The position numbers and the translations under genes are program-made. Under the pieces are notes generated by a model that had not been told where the DNA came from, ran no database searches, and saw nothing but the letters and a program-made list of their open reading frames with translations. From positions 806,001 through 870,000 of the forward strand of contig NZ_CP121464.1 of the NCBI RefSeq assembly GCF_029690045.1: 64,000 nucleotides of DNA. Reading direction: 5' to 3'. Position 1 is the stretch's first letter; each line of letters opens with the position of its first letter. Source of the stretch: Janthinobacterium rivuli. Its GTDB lineage: Bacteria; Pseudomonadota; Gammaproteobacteria; Burkholderiales; Burkholderiaceae_D. Below, in pieces: positions 29,081-38,095 of the stretch.

Positions 29081-30034
29081 ATGAAATTGAAGAAATTTAT
29101 GGTCGGCATGATGCTGGCCGCGACCACGGTATCCATGCTGGGCGAGGCGCTGGCCCGTCCCATGGGCGGTGGCCGTTCGTTTGGCCGCCAGTCGCAAAAC
29201 GTGGGCCGCCAGGCGCCCGCACCGGCGCCAACCCCGGCACCGGCCGCCGCGCCACGCCAGGCGCAACCTGCGCCGGCTCCCGCACCGGCCCCTGCCGCCA
29301 AGGCACCGAGCCGCTGGAAGGGCTTGCTGGGCGGCGCCTTGCTGGGTCTGGGTTTGGGCGCGCTGCTGTCGCATTTCGGCCTGGGCGGCGCCCTGGCCAG
29401 CATGATCAGTACCCTGCTGATGGTGGCCTTGCTGGCCGGCGTGGCCTTCTTCATCTACCGCATGGTGCGCGGCAAGCGTGACAGCAATGCCAGCGGCAAT
29501 GCGCCGTTCGCCGGTTTCGGCAACCAGCCTGCGCCAGCCGGCAACGTGCCTGACATCGGTTCGCGCATTCCACCGCTGCCGCCGCTGCAACCCGTCTCGT
29601 CCGGCGTTGGCCTGGATAAGCCGGACCCGGTCCCGGCCCCCGCTGCAGCGCCATGGGGCGTGCCAGGCGACTTCGACAAGGATGCCTTCCTGCGCCACGC
29701 GAAAAGCAATTTCATTCGCCTGCAAGCGGCCTGGGACAAGGCGGACGTCAACGATATCCGCGAATTCACGTCGCCGGAAGTGTATGCGGAACTGCGCATG
29801 CAAATCCAGGAACGGGGCGCGCAGCCGGACTTTACGGATGTCGTCACCATCGATGCCGAACTCCTGGGCATCGAGACGAGCGTCAACGATTACCTGGCCA
29901 GCGTGAAATTTACGGGCCTGATCCGTTCGGCGCCGGGCGCCGCGGCGGAACCGTTCGCGGAAGTGTGGAATATGTCGAAACCCGTCAGCGGCAACAGCGG
30001 CTGGGTCCTGGCAGGCATCCAGCAATTGAATTAA
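29081..30034 (+). CDS. Tim44-like domain membrane protein
   Basis: 317-aa protein. A signal/anchor (MKLKKFMVGMMLAATTVSML) is followed by a long Pro/Ala linker (about residues 45-75), one or two hydrophobic segments (GALLGLGLGALLSHFGL; MISTLLMVALLAGVAFFIY at about 108-126), and a C-terminal Tim44-like domain (about 195-317, FLRHAKSNFIRLQAAWDKAD). The Tim44 fold binds membranes in mitochondria. Bacterial members are unassigned. It is inserted between ubiE and ubiJ, suggesting a link to quinone synthesis or membrane assembly. AGGAG lies 6 bp before the start. Confidence 0.85.
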   Translation: MKLKKFMVGMMLAATTVSMLGEALARPMGGGRSFGRQSQNVGRQAPAPAPTPAPAAAPRQAQPAPAPAPAPAAKAPSRWKGLLGGALLGLGLGALLSHFGLGGALASMISTLLMVALLAGVAFFIYRMVRGKRDSNASGNAPFAGFGNQPAPAGNVPDIGSRIPPLPPLQPVSSGVGLDKPDPVPAPAAAPWGVPGDFDKDAFLRHAKSNFIRLQAAWDKADVNDIREFTSPEVYAELRMQIQERGAQPDFTDVVTIDAELLGIETSVNDYLASVKFTGLIRSAPGAAAEPFAEVWNMSKPVSGNSGWVLAGIQQLN

Positions 30035-30120
30035 TTGCAAAAACTTGCTGAATACTGGCTTAAGTCCATGCGGAATGCATGATGCTTAACAGATATTTCC
30101 TGCTGAACTGGTAAGATCGA

Positions 30121-30152
30121 AACCGCCCGCGTAGTTTTACGGGCGGTTTTTT
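30121..30152 (+). terminator. Intrinsic terminator after the Tim44-like gene
   Basis: Nine-base-pair stem AACCGCCCG/CGGGCGGTT with a 10-base loop, followed by a T-rich tract. It separates the Tim44-like gene from ubiJ. Confidence 0.85.
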
Positions 30153-30185
30153 CTTTTAGGGGCGCGCCTGGCGCGCTGTATATAG

Positions 30186-30824
30186 ATGGCACCACTTTCC
30201 GATCTCTCCCTGATGACGCCCGTCATCGCGACCATCAACCACTTGCTGGCGCAAGAGCCGTGGGCGCGCCAGCAGTTGGCCGTGCACGCCGGCAAGCTGG
30301 CCTGCATCGACACGGGCGCCGTGGCCTTGCGCCTGCGCGTCGACAGCGCCGGCATGCTGGCAGCGGCGCCGGCCGACATGCCGGCCAACGTGACCATCCG
30401 CGTGAAATTGTCCGATGTGCCGCTGATCCTGCAAAACCGCGAGCGGGCGTTTTCGTATGTGAAAATCGAAGGCGATGCCGAGTTTGCCAATGCGATTTCG
30501 CAATTGAGCAAGGGCTTGCGCTGGGAAGCCGAGCACGACCTGGAAAAAGTCGTCGGGCCCATGCTGGCCACGCGCCTCGTTTCCGGCGCGAAAGATGCGG
30601 CCTCCTTTGTGCGCACGGGCCAGCAAAAGCTGGCGGAAAACGTGGCCGAATATTTCCTCGACGAACAGCCCATGCTGATCCGTCCTGCTACCTTGCAAGA
30701 GTATTCCGCTGGCGTGACGCGCGTGCGCGATGACGTCGAACGCCTGGCCAAGCGCCTTGCCCGGCTGGAAAAGGCGGCCGCCGCCGTCCAGCTGCAGTCC
30801 TCCTCACCGGATTTGTCTACATGA
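30186..30824 (+). CDS. ubiJ: Ubiquinone biosynthesis accessory factor UbiJ (SCP2 domain)
   Basis: 212-aa cytosolic SCP2-like lipid-binding protein, the scaffold partner of UbiK in the soluble Ubi complex that handles hydrophobic intermediates. The SCP2 domain covers about residues 20-125 ([43 protein letters not shown]). A C-terminal coiled coil ([20 protein letters not shown]) probably contacts UbiK. It overlaps the ubiB start by 4 bp (ATGA). No ubiK is visible in this window. Confidence 0.88.
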   Translation: MAPLSDLSLMTPVIATINHLLAQEPWARQQLAVHAGKLACIDTGAVALRLRVDSAGMLAAAPADMPANVTIRVKLSDVPLILQNRERAFSYVKIEGDAEFANAISQLSKGLRWEAEHDLEKVVGPMLATRLVSGAKDAASFVRTGQQKLAENVAEYFLDEQPMLIRPATLQEYSAGVTRVRDDVERLAKRLARLEKAAAAVQLQSSSPDLST

Positions 30825-32392
30825 TATTGAAATTTCTGCGCCTGTTTAAAATCATCCGTGTTTCCATCAAGTACGGTCTGGATGAGATAGCGATTTCTGG
30901 TCTGCAAGTTCCCCGCACCGCCAAATTGATCGACACCCTGATTTTCTGGCGCGACCTGTCGTCGCCACGGGGCTTGCGCCTGCGCCTGGCGCTGGAAGAG
31001 CTGGGCCCGATTTTCGTCAAATTCGGCCAGGTGCTGTCGACCCGGCGCGACCTGATGCCGCCCGACATCGCCGAAGAACTGGCGCGCCTGCAAGACCGCG
31101 TGCCGCCTTTCGATTCCGACCTGGCCATCGCGCAAATCACCAAATCGCTCGGTGCGCACCCGGATCAATTGTTTGCCCGCTTCGAGCGCGAGCCGGTGGC
31201 GTCCGCCTCGATTGCCCAGGTGCACTTCGCCAATTTGAAAGATGGCCGCGAAGTGGCCGTGAAGGTCTTGCGTCCAGGCATGAAAAAGCTGATCGACGAA
31301 GACGTGGCCCTGATGCACATCGCCGCCGACTGGACCAGCCGCCTGTGGGCCGACAGCAAGCGTTTGAAACCGAAAGAAGTGGTGGGCGAGTTCGACAAAT
31401 ACCTGCACGACGAGCTGGACCTGATGCGCGAGGCGGCCAACGCCAGCCAGCTGCGCCGCAACTTTGCCAACTCGGACTTGTTGCTGGTGCCGGAAATGCA
31501 CTGGGATTATTGCTCCAGCAGCGTCATCGTCATGGAGCGCATGGTCGGCATCCCCGTGTCGCAAACGGAGCGCCTGGTGGCGGCCGGCGTGGATTTGCGC
31601 AAACTCTCCAGCGATGGCGTGGAGATTTTCTTCACGCAAGTGTTCCGCGACGGCTTTTTCCATGCGGACATGCACCCGGGCAATATCCTTGTGTCGATCG
31701 CGCCAGAATCGTTCGGCCGCTACATCGCGCTCGATTTCGGCATCGTGGGAACGTTGAACGACTACGACAAGGATTATCTGTCGCAAAACTTCCTCGCATT
31801 CTTCCGCCGCGACTACAAGCGCGTGGCCGAAGCGCATATCGAATCGGGCTGGGCGCCGAAGGATACGCGCGTCGATGAGCTGGAAGCGGCCGTGCGCGCC
31901 TGCTGCGAGCCGATCTTCGACCGTCCGCTGAAGGATATTTCTTTCGGACAAGTCTTGCTGCGCCTGTTCCAGACTTCGCGCCGCTTCAACGTGGAAGTGC
32001 AGCCGCAGCTGGTGCTGTTGCAAAAGACCCTGCTCAATATCGAAGGCCTGGGGCGCCAGCTGGACCCGGAACTGGACCTGTGGCAAACGGCCAAGCCGTA
32101 TCTGGAAAAATGGATGAGCAACCAGGTGGGCCCGCAAGGCTTCATGGAGCGCCTGCGCGCCGAGGCGCCCCGCTATGCGCACATCTTCCCGCAACTGCCG
32201 CGCTTGCTGCACCAGGCCTTGACGGTGCATGGCGAGCCGCGCGAAAACGATGTGGAATTGATGAAAACCTTGCTGGCGGAACAACGCCAGACGAATCGCT
32301 TGCTGAGCTTTATCGTGTACTTCGTGGGCGCCTTCGCCCTCGGCGCGTTGGGCTTGCAAGTGTTCATGCGCTGGCATCAACTGCCGTTTTAA
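30821..32392 (+). CDS. ubiB: Ubiquinone biosynthesis protein kinase-like UbiB
   Basis: 523-aa atypical ADCK/UbiB ATPase needed for ubiquinone synthesis. The family KxGQ motif is in [16 protein letters not shown], the Ala-rich loop is [10 protein letters not shown], the catalytic loop is [10 protein letters not shown], and the DFG equivalent is LDFGIVG. Two C-terminal hydrophobic segments ([20 protein letters not shown]) anchor it to the inner membrane. It is translationally coupled to ubiJ. Confidence 0.95.
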   Translation: MILKFLRLFKIIRVSIKYGLDEIAISGLQVPRTAKLIDTLIFWRDLSSPRGLRLRLALEELGPIFVKFGQVLSTRRDLMPPDIAEELARLQDRVPPFDSDLAIAQITKSLGAHPDQLFARFEREPVASASIAQVHFANLKDGREVAVKVLRPGMKKLIDEDVALMHIAADWTSRLWADSKRLKPKEVVGEFDKYLHDELDLMREAANASQLRRNFANSDLLLVPEMHWDYCSSSVIVMERMVGIPVSQTERLVAAGVDLRKLSSDGVEIFFTQVFRDGFFHADMHPGNILVSIAPESFGRYIALDFGIVGTLNDYDKDYLSQNFLAFFRRDYKRVAEAHIESGWAPKDTRVDELEAAVRACCEPIFDRPLKDISFGQVLLRLFQTSRRFNVEVQPQLVLLQKTLLNIEGLGRQLDPELDLWQTAKPYLEKWMSNQVGPQGFMERLRAEAPRYAHIFPQLPRLLHQALTVHGEPRENDVELMKTLLAEQRQTNRLLSFIVYFVGAFALGALGLQVFMRWHQLPF

Positions 32393-32410
32393 AGGCTGAG
32401 GACGTAAGTG

Positions 32411-33013
32411 ATGGCTGACTTCCAAACCCGCGATCCGCTCTCGCCCGCCTTCTGGGACGAGCGGTTCGAGAAGCAATTTACGCCCTGGGACCACGGCGGC
32501 GTGCCGTCGCGCCTGCGCAGTTTCGTTGCCGGCAGCCCGGCGCCGTTGCGCTGCCTGATTCCCGGCTGCGGTTCCGCGTATGAACTGGTCTTCATGCTCG
32601 ATCACGGCTGGGATGCCACGGCCATCGACTTTTCGCCGGCCGCCGTGGCCGCCGCGCGCGCCGTCGTCGGTGCGCGGGCAGGGCAGGTGGTGGAAGCGGA
32701 TTTCTTTGCCTGGGAACCCGCCGCACCGCTGGACCTGATCTATGAACGGGCCTTCCTGTGCGCCATGCCGCGTGCCATGTGGCCGCAAGTGGCGGCCCGC
32801 TGGGCGCAGCTGCTGGCGCCCGGTGCCATGCTGGCCGGTTACTTTTTCTTTGACGACAATGCCAAGGGACCGCCATTTGGTATTTCTCGTGAGAAACTGC
32901 AGGAGTTGCTGGCGCCGCATTTCGACTGCCTCGCCGATGAAGCCGTCGATGATTCCATCGCCGTCTTCGCCGGCAAGGAGCGCTGGATGAGCTGGCGCCG
33001 CCGGGCGGACTGA
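32411..33013 (+). CDS. Thiopurine S-methyltransferase-like SAM methyltransferase
   Basis: 200-aa class I methyltransferase of the TPMT family: FWDERFEKQFTPWDHGGVP, motif I RCLIPGCGSAYELVFML, then ATAIDFSPAAVAAAR and YERAFLCAMPRAMWP. Bacterial TPMT relatives methylate selenite, tellurite or thiols. The substrate is unknown here. It follows ubiB by 18 bp. ATG 32411 is preferred to the GTG immediately before it. Confidence 0.85.
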   Translation: MADFQTRDPLSPAFWDERFEKQFTPWDHGGVPSRLRSFVAGSPAPLRCLIPGCGSAYELVFMLDHGWDATAIDFSPAAVAAARAVVGARAGQVVEADFFAWEPAAPLDLIYERAFLCAMPRAMWPQVAARWAQLLAPGAMLAGYFFFDDNAKGPPFGISREKLQELLAPHFDCLADEAVDDSIAVFAGKERWMSWRRRAD

Positions 33014-33054
33014 GGCGGGCGGGGCAATTTCTGCTGGGAGCAAAGGAAAAGCTT

Positions 33055-33060
33055 TATAAT
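33055..33060 (+). promoter_or_regulatory. Candidate -10 box for fmdB/DUF502
   Basis: Perfect TATAAT 32 bp before the FmdB-family ATG. No convincing -35 was found. Confidence 0.38.
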
Positions 33061-33092
33061 TCAGGGTTTTTGATGATTTTCTCGGAGTAGAG

Positions 33093-33401
33093 ATGCCGAT
33101 TTACGCTTACCGTTGTGACGAGTGTGGTTTTGCCAAGGACGTCTTGCAAAAGATCTCCGATCCAGTACTGACGGTGTGCCTGTCGTGCGGCAAGCCCAGT
33201 TTCAAGAAACAATTGACGGCCGCCGGTTTCCAATTGAAGGGCACCGGCTGGTACGCGACCGATTTCCGCGGCGGCACGGCGCCCACCACGGCCATCCCGA
33301 CGGGCCCGGCTGATGGCGCCAAGCCTGCCGCAAGCACCGAGAGCGCACCTGCTGCCGCGCCTGCGCCCGCCCCTGCTGCCGCTGCGCCGAAAGCGGACTG
33401 A
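33093..33401 (+). CDS. FmdB-family zinc ribbon protein
   Basis: 102-aa protein with an N-terminal zinc ribbon (MPIYAYRCDECG ... CLSCGKPSF; Cys pairs at 8/11 and 27/30) and a low-complexity Ala/Pro tail. The family is named after a putative regulator of formamidase genes, but most members have no proven function. The conserved order fmdB-DUF502-aspS is common in betaproteobacteria. GGAG lies 9 bp before the start. Confidence 0.88.
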   Translation: MPIYAYRCDECGFAKDVLQKISDPVLTVCLSCGKPSFKKQLTAAGFQLKGTGWYATDFRGGTAPTTAIPTGPADGAKPAASTESAPAAAPAPAPAAAAPKAD

Positions 33402-33440
33402 GCGCGCGCCGCGCCGCTACGATCCCTTACCGAGAAACCG

Positions 33441-34094
33441 ATGCGTAAATATTTTATTACCGGATTACTGATTTTGGTGCCCCTGGCCATTACGGCCTGG
33501 GTTCTGAATCTGGTGATCAGCACGATGGACCAGTCGCTATTGCTGGTGCCCGGCAGTACGAAGCCCAGCATATGGTTCGGCCACTTGGTTCCTCCGCTGA
33601 GCACCATTCCCGGCCTGGGCACGGTATTGACGGTACTGATCGTCTTCTTCACGGGCTTGCTGACGAATAACCTGGTCGGCAATTACGTGGTGAAACTGTG
33701 GGAAAAATTGCTGCAACGCATACCCATCGTCAATTCCCTGTATTCGAGCGTCAAGCAAGTCTCCGATACCCTGTTTTCCCCGTCGGGCAACGCCTTCCGC
33801 AAGGCCGTGCTGGTGCCGTATCCGCACCAGAACTCCTGGACCATCGCTTTCCTGACGGGTGTGCCGGGCGGCGATGCGGCGAACCACCTGGTGGGCGACT
33901 TTGTCAGCGTGTACGTGCCGACGACGCCGAACCCGACATCGGGCTTTTTCCTGATGATGAAGCGCAGCGATGTCGTCGAACTCGACATGAGCGTCGATGC
34001 GGCGCTCAAATATATCGTCTCGATGGGCGTGGTGGCGCCTGCGGAAGTTGTTGCTGTACCGGCCCCGGTCCCGGTACCGGCAGCCAAAGAATAA
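33441..34094 (+). CDS. DUF502 family membrane protein
   Basis: 217-aa inner-membrane protein with two N-terminal transmembrane segments (about 5-27 and 57-78) and the DUF502 signatures ITGLLILVPLAITAWVLNL, NSLYSSVKQVSDTLF and MKRSDVVELDMSVDAALKYI. A short Val/Pro/Ala tail ends it. The function of the family is unknown. It is conserved immediately upstream of aspS. Confidence 0.87.
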   Translation: MRKYFITGLLILVPLAITAWVLNLVISTMDQSLLLVPGSTKPSIWFGHLVPPLSTIPGLGTVLTVLIVFFTGLLTNNLVGNYVVKLWEKLLQRIPIVNSLYSSVKQVSDTLFSPSGNAFRKAVLVPYPHQNSWTIAFLTGVPGGDAANHLVGDFVSVYVPTTPNPTSGFFLMMKRSDVVELDMSVDAALKYIVSMGVVAPAEVVAVPAPVPVPAAKE

Positions 34095-34101
34095 AGGCAG
34101 G

Positions 34102-34117
34102 CGTCCCACGTGGGACG
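34102..34117. repeat. 16-bp perfect palindrome upstream of aspS
   Basis: CGTCCCACGTGGGACG lies in the 63-bp gap between the DUF502 gene and aspS. It may be an operator or a short dispersed repeat. No T-run follows, so it is not an intrinsic terminator. Confidence 0.7.
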
Positions 34118-34157
34118 TGGCCGGATTGAACACTCACTAACCTGAACTGAGAATTTT

Positions 34158-35960
34158 ATGTCTATGCGTACTGAATACTGCGGCCTCGTTACCGAAGCCA
34201 TGCTGGGACAAACCGTCAGCCTGTGCGGCTGGGTACATCGCCGCCGCGACCACGGCAGCCTGATTTTCATCGACTTGCGCGACCGTGAAGGCCTGGTGCA
34301 AATCGTTTGCAACCCGGAACAAGCGGAAATGTTCAAGGTCGCCGAAGCCGTGCGCAACGAATTCTGCCTGCGCGTGACGGGCGTCGTGACCAACCGTATC
34401 GAAGGCACGATCAACAACAACCTGAAATCGGGCAAGATCGAAGTGGTCTGCTCGGAGCTGGAAGTGCTGAACCCTTCCGTACCCGTGCCTTTCCAGCTGG
34501 ACGACGACAACCTGTCGGAAACGACGCGTCTGACGCACCGCGTGCTGGACCTGCGCCGCCCGCAAATGCAAAACAACCTGCGCCTGCGCTACAAGGTGAC
34601 GATGGAAGTGCGCAAGTACCTCGACGCGCTGGGCTTCATCGACATCGAAACGCCGATGCTGACCAAATCCACGCCAGAAGGCGCGCGCGATTACCTGGTG
34701 CCGTCGCGCGTGAACGCGGGCAGCTTCTTCGCCTTGCCGCAATCTCCACAGTTGTTCAAGCAACTGTTGATGGTCGCCAACTTCGACCGTTACTACCAGA
34801 TCACCAAGTGCTTCCGCGACGAAGACTTGCGCGCTGACCGCCAGCCTGAATTCACGCAGATCGACTGCGAAACCTCGTTCCTGACGGAACAGGAAATCCG
34901 CGACCTGTTCGAAGACATGATACGCGTCGTCTTCAAGAACACCCTGGACATCGACCTGCCGAACCCGTTCCCGGTGATGGATTTCGCCGAAGCGATGGGC
35001 CTGTACGGTTCCGACAAGCCGGACATGCGCGTCAAGCTGGCCTTCACGGACTTGACGGAAGTCATGAAGTCGGTCGAATTCAAGGTCTTCAACGGCGCCG
35101 CCAACATGAACGGCGGCCGCGTGGTTGCCCTGCGCGTACCGCAAGGCGGCAGCATGCCACGTTCGGAAATCGATGCCTACACGCAATTTGTCGCCATCTA
35201 CGGCGCCAAGGGCCTCGCTTACATCAAGGTCAACGAGAAAGCCAAGGGTCCTGAAGGCTTGCAGTCGCCGATCGTCAAGTTCCTGCCTGCCGACGTGCTG
35301 GCCACGATCCTCGAGCAGACGGGCGCGCAAGACGGCGACCTGATCTTCTTCGGCGCCGACAAGGCCAAGGTCGTCAACGACGCCATCGGCGCGCTGCGCG
35401 TGAAAATCGGTCACAGCGAGTTCGGCAAGAAGGCCGGCCTGTTCGAAGACGTGTGGAAGCCATTGTGGGTGGTCGACTTCCCGATGTTCGAGCACGACGA
35501 AGAAGCGGACCGCTGGACGGCAACCCACCATCCATTCACGGCGCCGAAAGACGGCCATGAAGACATGCTGGAAAGCGATCCGGGCGCCTGCATCGCCAAG
35601 GCCTACGACATGGTTCTGAACGGCTGGGAACTGGGCGGCGGTTCGATCCGTATCCACCGCGAAGAAGTGCAGTCGAAAGTGTTCCGCGCGCTGAAGATCG
35701 ACGCGGAAGAAGCGCAGCTGAAGTTCGGCTTCCTGCTCGACGCCCTGCAATACGGCGCGCCACCGCATGGCGGCCTGGCATTCGGCCTGGACCGTATCGT
35801 GACCATGATGACGGGTTCCGAATCGATCCGCGACGTGATCGCCTTCCCGAAAACCCAGCGCGCGCAAGACTTGCTGACCCATGCGCCGTCGGAAGTGGAC
35901 GAGAAGCAACTGCGTGAACTGCACATCCGTTTGCGCAGCGCCGAGCCAAAAGTAGTGTAA
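34158..35960 (+). CDS. aspS: Aspartyl-tRNA synthetase
   Basis: 600-aa class IIb aminoacyl-tRNA synthetase of bacterial type. The N-terminal OB-fold ([23 protein letters not shown]) binds the anticodon. Class II motifs follow (motif 2 [19 protein letters not shown], motif 3 [13 protein letters not shown]), with the bacterial GAD insertion between residues of about 290-420. It may be non-discriminating and also charge tRNA-Asn, but no evidence is available in this window. The frame is full length. Confidence 0.97.
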   Translation: MSMRTEYCGLVTEAMLGQTVSLCGWVHRRRDHGSLIFIDLRDREGLVQIVCNPEQAEMFKVAEAVRNEFCLRVTGVVTNRIEGTINNNLKSGKIEVVCSELEVLNPSVPVPFQLDDDNLSETTRLTHRVLDLRRPQMQNNLRLRYKVTMEVRKYLDALGFIDIETPMLTKSTPEGARDYLVPSRVNAGSFFALPQSPQLFKQLLMVANFDRYYQITKCFRDEDLRADRQPEFTQIDCETSFLTEQEIRDLFEDMIRVVFKNTLDIDLPNPFPVMDFAEAMGLYGSDKPDMRVKLAFTDLTEVMKSVEFKVFNGAANMNGGRVVALRVPQGGSMPRSEIDAYTQFVAIYGAKGLAYIKVNEKAKGPEGLQSPIVKFLPADVLATILEQTGAQDGDLIFFGADKAKVVNDAIGALRVKIGHSEFGKKAGLFEDVWKPLWVVDFPMFEHDEEADRWTATHHPFTAPKDGHEDMLESDPGACIAKAYDMVLNGWELGGGSIRIHREEVQSKVFRALKIDAEEAQLKFGFLLDALQYGAPPHGGLAFGLDRIVTMMTGSESIRDVIAFPKTQRAQDLLTHAPSEVDEKQLRELHIRLRSAEPKVV

Positions 35961-36005
35961 TGAAGCATGCGGCTGCCTTGGCGGCCGCTGTTTGATCCAC
36001 TATGC

Positions 36006-36034
36006 AAAAAAAGGCGCTGTCGTGGCGCCTTTTT
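36006..36034 (+). terminator. Intrinsic terminator after aspS
   Basis: AAAAAGGCGC / GCGCCTTTTT stem with a 7-base loop, partly A/U-paired and so possibly bidirectional, located between aspS and nudB. Confidence 0.75.
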
Positions 36035-36044
36035 CATTGTTGAT

Positions 36045-36509
36045 ATGACTCATAAAATCCCTGTTTCCGTGCTGGTCGTCATTCATACGGCTGACCTTGA
36101 CGTCTTGCTCATCGAACGCGCGGGCCAGCCCGGCTTCTGGCAATCGGTGACGGGTTCCGTCGATGCCGTCGATGAACCGCTGCTGCAGACGGCCGCGCGC
36201 GAATTGGCGGAAGAAACCGGCATCGTTGCCGATGGGCGCGATATTGTGCTGCGCGACTGGAACTTGTCGAACGTGTACGAGATCTACCCGATCTGGCGCC
36301 ACCGCTATGCGCCCGGCGTGACGCGCAACACGGAACACGTGTTCAGCGTGCAAGTGCCGCGCGACATCGCCATCACCCTGAGCCCGCGCGAACACTTGCA
36401 GTACGCGTGGCTACCTTACCTGGCGGCGGCCGACCGCTGTTTCTCGTCATCCAACGCGGAAGCGATTTTGCAATTGCCGGCCATGACGGGCCTGGCGCGC
36501 CCCACCTGA
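36045..36509 (+). CDS. nudB: Dihydroneopterin triphosphate diphosphatase
   Basis: 154-aa Nudix hydrolase, expected to remove pyrophosphate from dihydroneopterin triphosphate in folate synthesis. The Nudix box is GSVDAVDEPLLQTAARELAEETGI in two halves (residues about 41-64). It has one more residue between the Gly and the first Glu than the E. coli protein. The REXXEE core is intact. The position after aspS is the conserved one for nudB. The start is ATG 36045, because upstream codons run through the terminator. Confidence 0.88.
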   Translation: MTHKIPVSVLVVIHTADLDVLLIERAGQPGFWQSVTGSVDAVDEPLLQTAARELAEETGIVADGRDIVLRDWNLSNVYEIYPIWRHRYAPGVTRNTEHVFSVQVPRDIAITLSPREHLQYAWLPYLAAADRCFSSSNAEAILQLPAMTGLARPT

Positions 36510-36528
36510 TTTCCCTAGAAAGCATTCC

Positions 36529-36822
36529 ATGTTGAACTGGTTACATTTGACGACACAGCAAAAAATGCTGGGCACCTTGGGCATCGTTTTTTGCCTGTGC
36601 TTTATTTTCCTGCTGTTCAGCTCCACCGTGCCTGGCCGCACGCCGCCGATCGGCATGCCGCTGATGGCGATCGGCTGGCTGCTGCATCCGGGCGCATTTG
36701 CCAAGGGCAAGCGCACCGTGGCCTGGCGCGGCGCGCCGTTGCTGGTGAAAATCGTCTGGGCCGCCGGCATCACCGCGCTGCTCGTCAGCGTGACGGCGGG
36801 CGTGGGACGCATGCTGGCTTAA
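36529..36822 (+). CDS. Small two-helix membrane protein, tandem paralog A
   Basis: 97-aa hypothetical protein with two or three hydrophobic segments (LGIVFCLCFIFLLF; PLMAIGWLLHPGAF; VWAAGITALLVSV). It is clearly homologous to the next gene: both begin MLNW-x-x-L-x-x-QQ and share the central LLHP-x-x-FA-x-G motif followed by W-x-x-AP-x-x-VK. I do not recognise the family. The position between nudB and the EEP gene interrupts an otherwise conserved order. Confidence 0.75.
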   Translation: MLNWLHLTTQQKMLGTLGIVFCLCFIFLLFSSTVPGRTPPIGMPLMAIGWLLHPGAFAKGKRTVAWRGAPLLVKIVWAAGITALLVSVTAGVGRMLA

Positions 36823-36835
36823 GCGCTGCAAACTA

Positions 36836-36864
36836 TTGTCATGTGGTATTATTGCTTTAATAGT
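36836..36864 (+). promoter_or_regulatory. Candidate promoter for paralog B
   Basis: TTGTCA (36836-36841), a 17-bp spacer and AATAGT (36859-36864), 28 bp before the ATG at 36892. The -10 is weak. Confidence 0.35.
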
Positions 36865-36891
36865 AATTTCACTTCCTGACGAAAGGCGTAC

Positions 36892-37194
36892 ATGCTGAAC
36901 TGGTCTCAACTTTCTTTTCAGCAGCGTCTCGTGGGCGCCGTATTTCTGTCCTGGATAGTTGGCGCCCTGTATGCCGTGTGTTTCCCCGATCAGCCGCATG
37001 CCCGCCTTCCACAGGCAGGCTTGCCCTTGCTGATGCTGGGATTTCTGTTGCATCCCCGTTGCTTTGCCGGCGGACGGGGTGCCTTCAGCTGGAGCAGCGC
37101 ACCCCGGATCGTGAAGGGCTTGTGGGTGATCGGCATGGTGGTGGGCAGCATCAGCGCCATCGATAGTTTGCTGGCGGCGATGACGGGCAGATAA
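36892..37194 (+). CDS. Small two-helix membrane protein, tandem paralog B
   Basis: 100-aa hypothetical membrane protein and diverged duplicate of the preceding gene (MLNWSQLSFQQRLVGAV; GLPLLMLGFLLHPRCFAGG; APRIVKGLWVIGMVVGSIS). The conserved LLHP motif and spacing suggest the same topology with a short basic cytoplasmic loop. No named family was recognised. A possible own promoter lies in the 69-bp gap between the two copies. Confidence 0.75.
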   Translation: MLNWSQLSFQQRLVGAVFLSWIVGALYAVCFPDQPHARLPQAGLPLLMLGFLLHPRCFAGGRGAFSWSSAPRIVKGLWVIGMVVGSISAIDSLLAAMTGR

Positions 37195-37264
37195 AGCTGC
37201 CATAGGTGCGCACGCGCACCTACGCTGGCGCCGCGCGAGGCCCGTCTGGGAGTAGAATCAATGC

Positions 37265-38086
37265 ATGAAAATCCGCGTAGCAACTTATAATATTCACAAG
37301 GGTGTCTCCTCCGTGCGAGGCTTGCCCCGCGTGCATGCTTTAAAACAGGCGATTGCCCTGTTTCATGCCGATGTCGTCTTTTTGCAGGAAGTGCAAGGCA
37401 AGCATGACCGCAATGCGGCCCGTTATGGCGCCGAGAAAAACGGCCACAAGCATTGGCCGGAAGCGTCACAGCATGAGTTTTTTGCCGGCGCCGAACACCA
37501 TTCCGCGTATGGCATGAATGCCGTGTACGATCACGGCCACCATGGCAATGCCTTGCTGAGCAAGTTTCCCATCGCCTCGCAAACCAACCACGACGTCTCT
37601 GACCATGCCTACGAGCAACGCGGCATCCTGCATTGCGTGCTCAAGACGCCGCAGGCCGACGTGCACTGTTATGTCGTCCACCTGGGCCTGTTCGAATCGG
37701 GACGGGGCCGCCAGACGCAGGCGCTGATCGACGCCGTCATGGAATCGGCGCCGGATGGCGAACCCGTCATCATCGCGGGCGACTTCAACGACTGGCGCAA
37801 CACGCTCAGTGACAAGCTGCGCAATGCGCTCGGCGTGGTCGAGGTGTTCGACCAGCGCGCATCGAACTCGGCCTTGGGCGACCTGGTGCGCACCCTGGCG
37901 CGGCGCCAGAGCAAGACCCCGACACCCGTGCCGGCGCGCACCTTTCCCGCCGCCTTGCCGTGGTTCCGCCTGGACCGCATCTATGTGCGCGGTTTCCACG
38001 TGGAAGGCGCGCAAGTGATGCATGGCACCCTGTGGGCAAAACTGTCGGACCACGCGCCGATCGTTGCCGCTTTGAAACTCGCGTAG
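37265..38086 (+). CDS. Endonuclease/exonuclease/phosphatase family protein
   Basis: 273-aa EEP-fold metal-dependent hydrolase. Active-site segments are TYNIHKG (N-terminus), VFLQEVQG, VHLGLFESGR, IIAGDFNDW and the C-terminal SDHAPIVA. No signal peptide is visible. It lies 9 bp upstream of the cardiolipin synthase gene clsB, a pairing seen in other proteobacteria (ybhP-clsB in E. coli). A role in phospholipid metabolism is therefore plausible, but the substrate (lipid, nucleic acid or phosphoester) is not known. Confidence 0.87.
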   Translation: MKIRVATYNIHKGVSSVRGLPRVHALKQAIALFHADVVFLQEVQGKHDRNAARYGAEKNGHKHWPEASQHEFFAGAEHHSAYGMNAVYDHGHHGNALLSKFPIASQTNHDVSDHAYEQRGILHCVLKTPQADVHCYVVHLGLFESGRGRQTQALIDAVMESAPDGEPVIIAGDFNDWRNTLSDKLRNALGVVEVFDQRASNSALGDLVRTLARRQSKTPTPVPARTFPAALPWFRLDRIYVRGFHVEGAQVMHGTLWAKLSDHAPIVAALKLA

Positions 38087-38095
38087 ACTGCCAGC

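Noticed and set aside
30137..33043. Very long antisense open frame (about 970 codons) over ubiJ-ubiB
   Set aside because: It lies opposite well-supported ubiquinone genes, its product is low-complexity His/Arg/Ala/Gln-rich, and high GC content makes stop codons rare on the opposite strand.
34137..35924. Antisense frame opposite aspS
   Set aside because: Shadow of a highly conserved essential gene. The translated product is rich in Arg, His, Val and Gln with no motif.
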